Source: Botrytis cinerea B05.10 (Eukaryota > Ascomycota > Leotiomycetes > Helotiales > Sclerotiniaceae). From it: DNA of 64,000 bases. Where the stretch lies: positions 806,001-870,000 of the forward strand of contig NC_037325.1 in assembly GCF_000143535.2 (NCBI RefSeq). Reading direction: 5' to 3'. The position numbers were made by a program, and so were the translations under genes. Within the stretch, counting starts at the first letter, position 1. Each line of letters starts with the position of its first letter. The notes beneath the pieces were generated by a model. The model was not told the origin of the DNA. It searched no databases and worked only from the letters and a program-made list of their open reading frames with translations. Positions 26,053-37,136 of this stretch are shown piece by piece.

Positions 26053-29000
26053 ACTTCTGCCATCAGCTCAAGACAAAAAAATTGAGGAACTGGTGATGGG
26101 AGGACGAACACATAACAAACGTACAAAGTTACGAGAAATGCAAGTTACGAACGAGCAGACAAACGAAAAGACAAAGATGGACGAATGGTAAAAAATTATC
26201 TTTATCACCATGATCCAATCATTATTATCAAACGACCACGCACACGACCATCTACAAAAAAGCGTTGTATTTTTTACGGCACCAGACCGAGTATCTACCT
26301 ATCACTTCTTTTCCAGAAGTAGTTTATCAGGACATTTTTCTTTCTTAATTTTTTTATATCTTTCATTATCACATTCATTTCATTTATTTCTTTTTCGTCT
26401 TTTTTTTTTTTCTTTCCGGGTGGTACAGTCAATACAAAAATCTTACAAACTGCGGATATCATGTATTTCTTAGGAACGGCAAGGATCTTTGTATTTTGGG
26501 CAGGCAATAGTGGAACGGAGAGATATTAGTAGATGTATGAGAACGGATTGGGAATGGGAATGGGGCAAAGGGATGGAGTATATTTTGTATGGATAGGTTG
26601 AGGAATTGATGGGGAGGGGAATAAGTGGAGAGAAAGTGCGAAAGAGGAGGTAACATATTGAGTATCATTATCACAGTAGTTGATAATCAGATAGTCAAGT
26701 GAATTAGATTTATTAACGAATAATATGACCGCATTCTTATCAATTCAGCTTGATCCATTTCAAGTTGCCCAATATTCTCATGATACAGTGGTGATAGCAA
26801 TGCGCTATTCTAAACACTGCTGTGGAGTAATCTTATGTTTTACAACTACTGAAGAACTAGGGCCCAAGATATGGATCTCAAAACACAAAGGATATCGCTA
26901 TTGAATCTTCTCCAGACCCTCAAATAAATTACACGTAGTGACCACTGACCGAATGTCATGAGGCTGCAAGTATTGACATCTCATCCATCCCTTACCTTAA
27001 ACGGTCAGCCTCCTAGCTTCGCCTCGAATCATTCCATCTGAATTATCAACCAACCGACTATTGAAGCCCGACGCGAGGGATAGGGAGAATTTGTTAGAGA
27101 GCTATCTGCTGCTTCCGATTCCTTCCTCCTTTTCGATGTGAACTAACACACCGAAAACCTGCAGTGAGAAATCTCTACCATGAATGTATGTATGTGTACA
27201 GATTACAGCGCAAACAGCACGTGAAATAATGGATGAATTGTTCTACACGGTATTGAGGCATATTGTCTTCAACCACGGTATTTGCCTCGCTTTCGCATTG
27301 ATCTTCACACCGAGTACCTACTTATCTGCAAGCAAGCAAGCAAGCTCAGCAAGCTCTGCTCTGCACTGACGAAATCTCTGATGTTGCACTGCTTCTACAT
27401 ACATTAATACATACATACACATCTACATACATACAGACAGACATACGTACATGGTACATAGCACGTACCTGGGAGAACAGGTAGGGTATGATATGTAGGA
27501 TCGATGCGGTTATGCATGCATACTCGAGCATTCACCGCCTCACCCCAGGGTGCATTCTGTTACATACACACAACATACAATGCTGGGAATCGCGATATCA
27601 TTTCGTCACTTCGACAAACGAATCGTGGTCAATCTGGCATGCGTCAAAAAAGAGCATACGACTGACTCAGCCATTTCCCCAACGTAGAATTAGCATGCTT
27701 CCATGTCTTTCTTCGTTTGAAGTAACGTTCCGTTGGTGCCGTTGTAGGTATATTGAACAAGCGTCGCATCACGCTAAACCCTTTTCAATTAAGCTTATCT
27801 CCTATTTCTTATCACCGGACGAGAGAATGGGTTGAAAGATTGACTACTCCGTACTTCGTACTGTGAGCCTTCTTCGAGTGTTTGATCCACTTTGACAATC
27901 CTTGGATGAGATGATACCAACTCTACTCCGTGCAGAAACCTCTACCCTCCTTTGGGGAAAGGGTGGGGACCAGGTTGTTGAGCTTCTGACGGGCCTCCAT
28001 TCCCTCTTTCATCTCCATCTGCATCTCGCACAGATCTTATGATCTCATCTCGTTACAAACGAAAACGCGGGAAACCCATCCCAGCATGTCTAATAAATTT
28101 AGCAAACCCGGCAACTAGTAGTAGTCAGTATACTGGCAGCTAGCAGCGGGAGAGGATCTAGATCTCCCGCGTCCCCCCCCTTTGGTCGCACTTGTCTTTC
28201 ACTTTGCTTTCGATTCTTCCGAGATCTGAATTGGAACTAGTGTGCAGGTCTGGATTTGTTTGGCATGAGTATGGCAACGATTGGTATGCGCAAGGGAGAA
28301 TTCTGAACCAGACATTTCCCTTAGGCTCGTCTAATTTAGGAAATAATCGGTCATTTTGGGCATAAGTGCTGACGAGTTTGGTCCATTCACACCCAGTGTG
28401 GGGATTTGTCAATTCTGACTCTGTTTTCCCGTTTCCTGTCGGTCTCTGTGTGTGTCTGTGTACAACAGGACAAGGGCTTTCTCGATTCGCAATGCGATTC
28501 ATCGTCCATGTCATGGATTCCTCAATCTTCACGGCTTGTCCTATCGAGCGGCTCGATGGGACGGTACATGTGTGGCACAGACTGGAAGATTCTCTAGTAA
28601 CTAGTTTTTTGGTAAATACTACCCGGATCTATATGGTCCCATCTCTATGGATGGACGGGCGGAAAGAGCCTGTGAAGAGCCGGATTTTAGTTTAGGGATA
28701 ATAAATAGGTAATTTTAACATCATGTCATGTCCTGTCTCTGCAAACACTTGCGAATAAAAATATGTCATATCAGAATTAGTTATAGTTATATCTCTGGGC
28801 TGAATATTGAACACTTCATTTTATGTTGGAATGGGATCGTCAAGAGAAAGGGGGTTGGGCGCGCGAAGCTTGTTTGTCAATTGCGCGATAACTTAACCCA
28901 TGACGCAGATCAGAAATTCCAGTACATCACGTGAATGGAAATGGACGGCATCATTTGCATTAGAATTATCTTGGAATGTATTTAGAATGAATGTGTAATG

Positions 29001-29307
29001 ATTGTATGACGGCCCGATGATCAAACTTCGCTGAGCCGAGACAAGGCGAAATCTCTCGTCATCGGAATCTCGGATCATCAGCTGTCTGATATATGATACA
29101 TCGGTCGCTCCTCATAATCATATCCTATCATATAACCAGGATAAAGAAAATTCCTGACTCAAGTATCTCGCCTTAGTGAAATAAGGGGGTCCTTCGAGTA
29201 TCCAATAAATTTCCCAGACCATCTAAACAAATGATATATTGTATGTAGCTTGTAAATAAACTCAGCTGCAACCTCACCGCGACCCCACTATCCGGTATCC
29301 ATCAGAT
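26053..29307. other. 3.3-kb gene-free region downstream of the C2H2 gene
   Basis: No gene seen. The first 400 bases are probably 3' UTR and include a T-rich stretch (26338-26413). A tetranucleotide catacata/gaca array lies near 27402-27452, and aagc repeats near 27332-27352. The open frame at 28158-28532 on the minus strand (124 codons) has no recognisable content and lacks neighbouring exons. Confidence 0.55.
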
Positions 29308-30024
29308 TCAGCCCCCGTGGAGCGTCGACACGAATAATATGTTATCATTAGATTGCAATTCGTATGAAGCTTCACCCTCTAATTCCCAGTCCGCGTCGTT
29401 AATGAGGACCAGGATGCCTGGACGCCTAGGGACGTGAAATGCGTGGTTAGTACGGCATTTTAGTATGTTCTGGTGCATACGGGGAAGAGACTTGGTACCG
29501 GGGAAGAGGCTTGGTACCGGGGATAGTTTTGAAACGGTGAAAGCTCAAAAGAAAGTGGAGGAAAGGTGCAGGTAATGGAAATTCAGACGAACATTAGGGG
29601 CATGGCATCGCATAGTATCGACACCCAAACAGACGAAAGAAATCCAAAAATAATTTTATCGAAACCAACCCTTGGTTGCACACTAGTGTCCGTCCTTCCT
29701 GTCCTCCCTCCCATGCCTTGCAAGACATTGAGGAAATTGGAATAATAAACTCGCGACTCACACGTGATCATCCAGAACAAACATGTCTTTTCTGCTATCT
29801 TGCATGATTTCGTCGCACAGATAATTTACCAACCAGCCGACTGTAACAGGAGCGCCCTTGGAATCTGTTTTGGGGACTGAGAGTTTGTGGGATCGTTGAT
29901 CGGAAAATAACATCTCGAGACCGCCACTGTTGGAGTGTCAGCCGGGTGTGTTTTAGAGAGTTTTGGGGGAGATATAAGAGGCGTACGTGAATTCTACGAC
30001 GATAGAGAGGGTATCTGTCGCCAT
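29308..30024 (-). CDS. urm1: ubiquitin-related modifier Urm1
   Basis: Three minus-strand exons, 30024-29987, 29926-29762 and 29425-29308, give 106 residues. Exon 1 encodes [12 protein letters not shown]; exon 2 [19 protein letters not shown] through [20 protein letters not shown]; exon 3 [18 protein letters not shown] and the ending LFVSTLHGG. The C-terminal Gly-Gly is thiocarboxylated by the E1-like Uba4. Urm1 then gives sulphur to the Ncs2/Ncs6 enzyme for 2-thiolation of U34 in tRNA-Lys, -Glu and -Gln, and also tags proteins. Introns are 60 and 336 bases; the second is long and holds a 19-base tandem repeat. No single open frame covers the gene. It is divergent from ELP2. Confidence 0.93.
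29480..29524. repeat. 19-base tandem repeat inside URM1 intron 2
   Basis: The unit cggggaagagrcttggtac occurs twice in full and once in part (cgggga). It lies inside the 336-base intron, which may have grown through such duplication. Confidence 0.75.
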
Positions 30025-30545
30025 TTTGACGGTATGTTGTGGACTTTGGGATTTTTGGAGGTTTTGATATACTGAGGTTGTGGTTTGCGCCGGGGAAATT
30101 TTGGAAACGGCAGAAATGTGACGCTTCACAGCCTCGCTTATTTTGGACTTGTAACTTCGGACAACAACGTTTATTCTTTGTGGAAAATCAACTTTATGGA
30201 GAAAAGAATTATAGAACGATTGAATGCTCCGCTGTACTTGATGTGTAAAATTAACTGTAAATCTCACGTTTCTTTTCATACCAAGACCAAAGAGTTTTGG
30301 CGAGAATTGGATTTTTGACCAATTTTCAAAAGGCATTGTGGTGATGTGACTCCAACCCAAAGTTCTCGTAAAAATGGGTGAAAACAATTTTCACGACATC
30401 AACAAAATATCTCCAGAACAGCAATATTGAACCCACCACGAATTCACGACTTTGTATGAGATTGACGTGGGATCTGGATATGATTCACACGATTTCACGA
30501 TAAACATTGTTATCTTTCGTGAATGCTTGATGAAACAATATAAAT
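30025..30545. promoter_or_regulatory. divergent promoter between URM1 and ELP2
   Basis: 521 bases separate the two start codons and must hold both promoters. The ELP2-proximal part has several cacga motifs (cacgaattcacgac, cacgatttcacg). A minus-strand open frame runs from 30387 through URM1 exon 1 but is only the leader read in frame. Confidence 0.6.
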
Positions 30546-33216
30546 ATGATGGATAAAATTACTCCAGAATATCTTGCGGCAGGTGCCAATAGACACCCTG
30601 CTGCTGCCGATTGGGATGAGTCTGGACTTTTGGCCTATGGAACAGATAGAAATATCGCATTATGGTATCCCGGAGTAAGTTTTGGACTGTCTCTGATGAA
30701 GCTCCCGGTCATGGAGATTTATGACAGGTCGATAATGCCCACCAAGATAAAATACTGATGATGTCTAGAATGAAACTTCCAGAGGCGTTTTCGAACTTCT
30801 GAGTGGCCACACGGATACTGTAAATGTGGTGAAATTCATCCCTAAATCACATGGTCTCATACTCAGTGGATCGGTTGATAAGACGGTCCGGATTTGGAAA
30901 CGGGATGAAGTGTCAAAGACGTATACTTGCATGCAAACTATTACCGATCATCAGAGCACAATCAATTGCATAGCTGTTACGGAAGGATCCAAAATCTTTG
31001 CTACCGGATCAGCAGATGCTATTGTCAATGTTTGGAAACTGGATGTCAATAATGTTGCAAGTTTGCAGCAGTCTATCACGATTACTCCCCGATTATTCCC
31101 ATTGGCATTGGCTTTGAGTCCTTTGACTGGAGCTTCAGATTCCTTGGTTCTTGCAGTTGCGGGTACCAAGGATATCATCCAGCTCCATGTGCTTGATGCG
31201 CAGGCGGGATCAGAATTCAAATACAAAGCTACACTATCTGGACATGAAGGATGGATTAGATCGTTAGAATTCACCCAAGAAAGTGATAGTCCAACAAGTG
31301 ATTTACTCCTCTCATCAGCTAGTCAGGATAAATACATCCGACTTTGGAGAATCCACCAAGGCAAAGAGTTGCCAGCCGCAGCCACAGCAGCCGATCCAAC
31401 ATTCGGTGCATTCATGCCTGGAAAATCTCTATCCAACAAGGCTCATCGTTTCCAAGCCCAAGAACTAGATTTCTCAGCTACATTCGAAGCTTTGCTGCTC
31501 GGACACGAAGACTGGATCTACAGTACACGCTGGCTTTCTCCATCTTTGACCTCGAACAAAAAACCCCAACTCCTGTCCGCATCAGCAGACAATTCTCTCG
31601 CCATCTGGGAACCCGACACCCACACCGGCGTCTGGGTAACCATCGCACGACTTGGCGAGATCAGCGCTGAAAAAGGTTCTACCACCGCCACCGGTAGCAC
31701 CGGCGGTTTCTGGACCGGTCTCTGGTCTCCCACCGGAAGCACCGTCGTTTCTCTCGGTCGAACGGGCAGTTGGCGTCTATGGAACCACGATACATCTTCC
31801 GATCGCTGGGCCCAAAATACAGCTATCACAGGCCATGTGAAACCCGTCATGGGAATCGCATGGTCGAAAGATGGAAGCTATTTGCTCTCGACTAGCACAG
31901 ATCAAACTACTCGGCTACATGCCCAGTGGAAGAGAGATGCAGTGAGTAGCTGGCATGAGATGGCCAGACCGCAGATTCACGGGTATGATTTGAATTGTAT
32001 CGACTCTCTCGGGGCCTCTCAATTTGTATCCGGCGCCGATGAGAAATTACTTCGTGTGTTCAATGAACCAAGAGCCGTTGCCACACTCCTCCACAAACTC
32101 TGCGGAATCGGCAATGAGAATGCAGCCAACATGCCCGACGCAGCCAACATGCCTGTGCTAGGCCTCTCCAACAAAGCCATCGAAGCCATCGCCGACGACC
32201 AAATCATCTCGCAGCCCGACGACCGCGACCGCGACGCCATAGACCCCGCATCCATCGTGCACAAATCCACCCTCGACCTCTCCACCCCCCCTCTCGAAGA
32301 CCATCTCTCCCGCCACACGCTCTGGCCGGAAACCGAAAAACTCTACGGCCACGGCTACGAAATCTCCGCGCTCGCCGCCTCCCACGATGGCTCCATCATC
32401 GCCACCGCCTGCAAAGCCAGCTCCATCGACCACGCCGTCATCCGACTCTTCGAAACAAAAGAATGGCACGAACTCAAACCTTCTCTGACCGCACACTCCC
32501 TGACCGTCGCGCGTCTTCGCTTTTCTTCCGACGACAAGTATCTCCTGTCCGTCGGACGCGATCGTCAATGGGCGATTTTCCAACGCGACGATACGGATCC
32601 CAACAACTACGCTCTGGCGGAAAGTAACCCGAAAGGCCACACGAGGATGATTCTCGATGCGGCGTGGGCGCCTATCTCATCATCATTATCATCATCTTCT
32701 TCTTCTTCTTCTCCTGGTACCACATCCCCCGTATTCGCAACCGCAGGACGCGATAAAAGCGTAAAGATCTGGGGACGCGATTCCGAAGGCGGATTTATAT
32801 GTAAAGCAACCATCACAACCGACGCGCCCGTTACGGCGATTGATTTCTGCGACGAGGTGGTGGGGGAAACTACTGTGTATCTAGCTGTTGGGACTGAAGT
32901 TGGGAGATTCAAGATCTATCGGGTGGAGATTGGAGAAGCGATTACTGTTCAGGAGGTGCCGTTGGAGATTAGGTATGTTGTATTTTCTTTTCCCTGTTCA
33001 TCTACATTTTCATCTTGCCTCAAATTTTTACGCTATTTGTTCTTTTATTTGAATATACTAACTCGGAATCACAGCAATAACTACTACCCCTCCAAAGCCA
33101 TCACCCAGCTAGCATGGAAACCGTCATCAAAAGAAACATCAGAGAGCAGCACTAAGAGTATGGATCTTGCAATTGCAAGTGAAGATAGTTCTTTGAGGAT
33201 TTATTCTCTATGTTGA
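30546..33216 (+). CDS. elp2: Elongator complex protein 2 (Elp2)
   Basis: Three exons, 30546-30674, 30769-32972 and 33075-33216, join in phase to 824 residues. The protein consists of WD40 repeats forming two beta-propellers: SGHTDTVNVVKFIPKSHGLI, LSGHEGWIRSLEFTQ, LGHEDWIYSTRWL and ITGHVKPVMGIAWSKDGSYL are clear blades. HGYDLNCIDSLGASQFVSGADEKLLRVF is characteristic of Elp2. Elp2 scaffolds the Elp123 catalytic subcomplex that makes the cm5/mcm5 side chain on wobble uridine. Two in-frame ATGs (30546, 30549) are possible starts. An Asn-Met-Pro-Asp-Ala-Ala duplication lies at 32113-32153 and a poly-Ser tract at 32680-32714. The central part from 32160 to 32640 is unusually rich in C at third positions. 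Confidence 0.94.
32680..32714 (+). repeat. in-frame serine microsatellite in ELP2
   Basis: A tca/tct triplet run encodes about twelve Ser with one Leu, between two WD40 blades. It is likely to vary in length between strains without breaking the frame. Confidence 0.75.
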
Positions 33217-33523
33217 ATAATTCTAAGGGGTATCGTATGTTAAAGTACGCCTCCTGTGATGCTTTTGTTGAACGCCAAACTTATGTACCCAAACATAGAT
33301 ACATACAAAGTTAAAGGCGTTAAGGCATTCCCAATAAAATAGAAAGAATGAAAAATAAAAGTATGAAATATGAAACACCCCCTGACCTGCTCTCTAGTTG
33401 AAGTTGAGTGCTGTGCCGTTTTGTCCCATGTGTGTATACGCGTTAAAGCGCTCCACCACGTCATCCTCTGTGAAATAAATTCAGCCGTCTCATTATCCTC
33501 CTGCTCTCCATCAATCTGCCCAT
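33217..33523. other. convergent 3' spacer, ELP2 and CAF16
   Basis: 307 bases between two convergent stop codons, presumably holding both 3' UTRs. An aataaa lies near 33336. Nothing else seen. Confidence 0.5.
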
Positions 33524-34501
33524 CTAAACCTTCTTCTCACTTCCATATCCACCCACACCTGCCACTAAATAACTAGTTCCCGCGCTCCCCGCATTTTTCC
33601 TTGGTCCTCTCTCCTTCAAATCCTCTCCCAACCACTTAAGAACCAATTCTCCCAATCTCGAATTTCCACTACTATCTCCACTCATCTCCTTCTCAAACTT
33701 CTCTATGTTACCCCACTCCTTTACTCGTCCAAGACTCATATGCACCAAATCCGTCGGCCATCCCGCCAAATTATCCAAAATGTGTGTCGCATAAACAATG
33801 GTGCATTTTCTCTTCTCCGTCTCCTCTCTCAGGAAATCCAAGAATCTCTTTCGACTCAAGAGATCCAAATCCACCGTAATCTCGTCTAACAGCAGGATTC
33901 TCCACGGTCTAATAAGTCCCATGGCAAGTTGTACTCTTCTTCTCTCCCCATCAGAAACTTGATGCATGCGCCATTCCAAATCAATATCTAAAACCTGCAC
34001 AAGCTCATCTCTTCGCTCGGGATAATGGTTTCCGCCCACGGAAGTAAGGAGTTCTCGGACACCGATGTCGGTTCGCACAATAGGGTTGAGTACCCATTCG
34101 AGACCGAGATAGGTTACGCCGACGAGAGAATCTTTGAAGGGATCGAGACCGGAGATGGAAATTGTGGAAGTGGGCGCAAGTCGTTTTCCGGAGAGGAGAC
34201 GCAGGAGTGTGGTTTTACCGGCCCCATTTGCGCCAATTAGTCTGATAGGAAGAAGGTTAGCTATATTCTGTAAAGATGGGGGGTAGATTGAGAGGATTGT
34301 GCAGAGAGATTGGGTGAAGGGACATTCATCTGCCGAAAACAGAGCAGAGCAGAAAAAGAAAACAACATACAAAGTCCTCGAGCTAGGTGGCAAACTCAGC
34401 GTAATATCCGTAAGCCCCAAAGACGAATCCGGGAATTTATATGTAAGGTTCTTGACTTCAATTGAAGGAGCGGCCGTTTGATCATCTACTGAATTGACCA
34501 T
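33524..34501 (-). CDS. caf16: CAF16-like soluble ABC ATPase
   Basis: Two minus-strand exons, 34501-34371 and 34241-33524, with a 129-base intron, give 282 residues. A single ABC domain without membrane segments: IEVKNLTYKFPDSSLGL start, Walker A IGANGAGKTTLLRLLSG at about residues 45-60, signature VSDGERRRVQLAMGL in place of LSGGQ, Walker B ILLLDEITVDLD, and the H-loop TIVYATHIL. Yeast Caf16, the best-known relative, associates with the CCR4-NOT complex and Mediator; its precise role is unclear. Length fits (yeast about 290). The ATG at 34501 starts the conserved N-terminus; an open frame extends further upstream but that part is leader. Confidence 0.9.
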   Translation of the reverse strand: MVNSVDDQTAAPSIEVKNLTYKFPDSSLGLTDITLSLPPSSRTLYVVFFFCSALFSADECPFTQSLCTILSIYPPSLQNIANLLPIRLIGANGAGKTTLLRLLSGKRLAPTSTISISGLDPFKDSLVGVTYLGLEWVLNPIVRTDIGVRELLTSVGGNHYPERRDELVQVLDIDLEWRMHQVSDGERRRVQLAMGLIRPWRILLLDEITVDLDLLSRKRFLDFLREETEKRKCTIVYATHILDNLAGWPTDLVHMSLGRVKEWGNIEKFEKEMSGDSSGNSRLGELVLKWLGEDLKERGPRKNAGSAGTSYLVAGVGGYGSEKKV

Positions 34502-35068
34502 CTTTGCTTGATTCGTTTCTATCTTGCTGCTGCTTCTTTTCTGGCGGAATTCGATTTTGGCGATCGAGATATTGCGAGAAGAGAGAGAAAGAAAGAAAGA
34601 ACGAGATTGGCAGAAAACAAAGAAGGAGAAAAAAAAGTACAATGCTAGAGTTTATATATAAATTTATTTGTAATTGTTTGATGAGTCGAAGGGATAGTGG
34701 GGTGATGTCCGACATATCTCTTTTTATGGATAGGAATCGATGACGCTATCTTATCTATCATTTGCAATGGCAGGGGCTAAGATGAATGTGATTAGATAAG
34801 CAGATTCTGGAATAGCTTCACGTTTTCGTATTCGGGTGGGGATGAGCTTTGTTTAGGGTTTGTTATTGCTTTCACTATTCTCGTCCCATCTCAAACTTTA
34901 TTTGATACGCATATACATAGTATCAACTCTTAGAAACGTGCATCAAGGTGATGGCAGAAGAAACAGATTTCTATTCATCAACATGAACATGAACACGAGT
35001 CGAGTGCTCGACTCAGATATTCCTGCATCCTTTCTCATGATGGCATCCTTGTTTTCATCTTCATTGCT
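34502..35068. other. spacer between CAF16 and the carboxylesterase
   Basis: 567 bases. It holds the CAF16 promoter and the 3' end of the next minus-strand gene. A purine-rich gaaagaaagaaagaa stretch (34580-34610) lies just upstream of CAF16. No gene seen. Confidence 0.5.
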
Positions 35069-37136
35069 CTATTCTGGCACCTCACTGCCAATATCCGCCC
35101 AAAAATCACATCTTGCTCCCCTCCCCCCTTCCCAGTCGTAAGCATCCACGATTGCTAAATCAGCTTCTAAGCCCGACCCTGTACTCTCCGTTATATTAAA
35201 ACTCAATCCATCTCCCGTCGTCCATGCAATTTCTGTCGGTTGCCCTCCAGTCATATTTAATTTCAACATCTGATATGCGTCATACCCATCAGTTTTCCAT
35301 TGCGGCCATACACCAGCTCCTGCTGCAGAAATATTGTCTCCCGTCTGCGTTCCATTCCCAAGAGTGATGATAGATGTAACCACATCGCTAGGCAATGTAG
35401 GATCATCATAAATGATAAACCTCCCCCATATTTTTTGAACCGCGGCACGGAAACCAGGTGATAGTGTCCCGAAGCCGATGTATTCACGGTTTACGGCATA
35501 ATATGCATTCAAGTCTCCTCCGTGCTGCGATGGAGGGACACTGAACTCGTACTTCCAGGCTTGGGAGTATGCGGAGGCTAACCAGTAAGAGGGACAGACG
35601 AAGGTAGTTTCAGCGTAGAGATTGTTGGCTCGTTGCTGTTGGCCGATGGCGTAGACGGATTGGTTAAGAGCTGTGGGTCCATGATCACCTGCTGATGCGA
35701 AAAGAGGGCCTGGGATCGTTGGTGGGATGGAGTAAGTTTTGAGGAGGCGATCGTAAGTTGAATTAGAAATCAGAGGAAAGAGAGAATGAGTGTAAGTGTT
35801 GAAAGCGGCGGTCGTGTTGATGTGTTGCGGGACGAATACAGGGCCTTCGTTAGCATTGTTCTGGGGAAGGTTAGCTGCGCATCTTATTCTGAAGATTTAG
35901 TTAAAAGGGGTACTCACGCCGGATAACATTCTCACACCATTAACCTCGCCAGCTAATAACTGTTCTGATGGCCTCTTGACTACAAATTCACCATCTGTTA
36001 CTGGCAAGAAAGCCCATTGTCCGTAATCAACACCTGCAGAGACATATGCACTTGCATTCTGCAACGTAATCGTATCCGCACTGATTAGACAATCAAAAGC
36101 ACTCCCATTGCCCGTTCCACACCCTACAGCCTCCACGAACTTTCCATAACTCTCCTCTGGTAACAATCCGTCATAATTATACTGCATTGGCAAATACGGA
36201 CTTGCCACAATCCCATTGTTGAACAAGCTCGTTCCTAAACTCCCACCAAAAGCCATACTTTGTAACATTACCGCGCCGCCTCCTGCTGACTCCCCAGCAA
36301 TAGTAACACGAGAAGGATCTCCTCCGAATTTAGAAATATGAGATTGAACCCATTGAAGTGAGAAGTTCATATCATAAAGGGCGGCATTTGGGATACCGCC
36401 AGAGCTGACAAGTTCTGACGATGAAAGAAATCCAAAGGCTCCAAGGCGGTACTGAATCGCTACTAGAATCAAGGCGTTGGAGTTGGTGTTGGCCAATTCC
36501 GAGAAATCATTGTTACCGGAGCCAGTGCCGTAGCCTCCGCCATCTGGAGATAATTAGCTTGGATTGTGGGAAGTGGTAGACATGAACATTGAATCGGAGA
36601 CTTACGGATCCAAACCATTACTGGGAGATTTGTCGCATTTGGTGAGGCCCACACGCTTAGAAACAAACAATCTTCATTCCCAAGACCTGACCTCGTAAAA
36701 TTATAATTTGCAGCCCTTGAATTATTAGTATCTTAGAATATCAGGAACACTTGACTGATGCTTACATAGGAGCGTTGGGACTTTGGGGACAGTGAGGAGG
36801 GTAGGCGGTTGCCTTTATGGTCGAAGTTCGGTTTACTGCTGGAGATTGTGGTTTTCGCCAACGCAGTGCTCCCGTTGGAGGTGCTGCATATCGAATTCTA
36901 ACTTTGTAAGTATTCTGCTTTTGGGGACGACGGGATTGTAGAGATACGTGCCCTTTGAAAATATTGAGTTGTGATGTAGCATTGTAATATCCCTGATACA
37001 CATTGTATCCGAGGTCAACTATTGGAGATGAGGTATTGTTACTTTGACGTTCACTGAACTGCGATTTATTGATCTCCACCGGCGAACATGATATTGTTGC
37101 TGCCGAAGATAGCAGAAGAAAATGAGAAAGCAGCAT
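35069..37136 (-). CDS. secreted type-B carboxylesterase/lipase
   Basis: Five exons: 37136-36952, 36897-36766, 36715-36606, 36543-35918 and 35860-35069, in phase, giving 614 residues. The N-terminus MLLSHFLLLSSAATIS is a signal peptide. Family landmarks appear in order: FKGIRYAAPPTGALRW, NEDCLFLSVWASP, the HGGGYG oxyanion hole, GESAGGGAV with the catalytic Ser near residue 228, and SQHGGDL with the likely catalytic His near 464. Many N-glycosylation sites suggest an extracellular enzyme hydrolysing esters; substrate unknown. The first intron (36898-36951, 54 bases) uses a GC donor (gcacgt) and a TTAG acceptor; only that choice restores the conserved FKGIRYA. Left unspliced it stays open and adds 18 residues. 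The upstream TTG-initiated extension was rejected. Confidence 0.88.

Noticed and set aside
28158..28532. Minus-strand frame of 124 codons downstream of the C2H2 gene
   Set aside because: No recognisable domain, no neighbouring exon, ordinary non-coding composition.
30025..30387. N-terminal extension of URM1 in an open frame
   Set aside because: Urm1 begins [12 protein letters not shown] in this family; the upstream part is unlike any Urm1 and overlaps the ELP2 promoter.
32158..32640. Minus-strand Gly/Val-rich frame of 160 codons in ELP2
   Set aside because: Arises from the C-ending codon stretch of ELP2 on the other strand.
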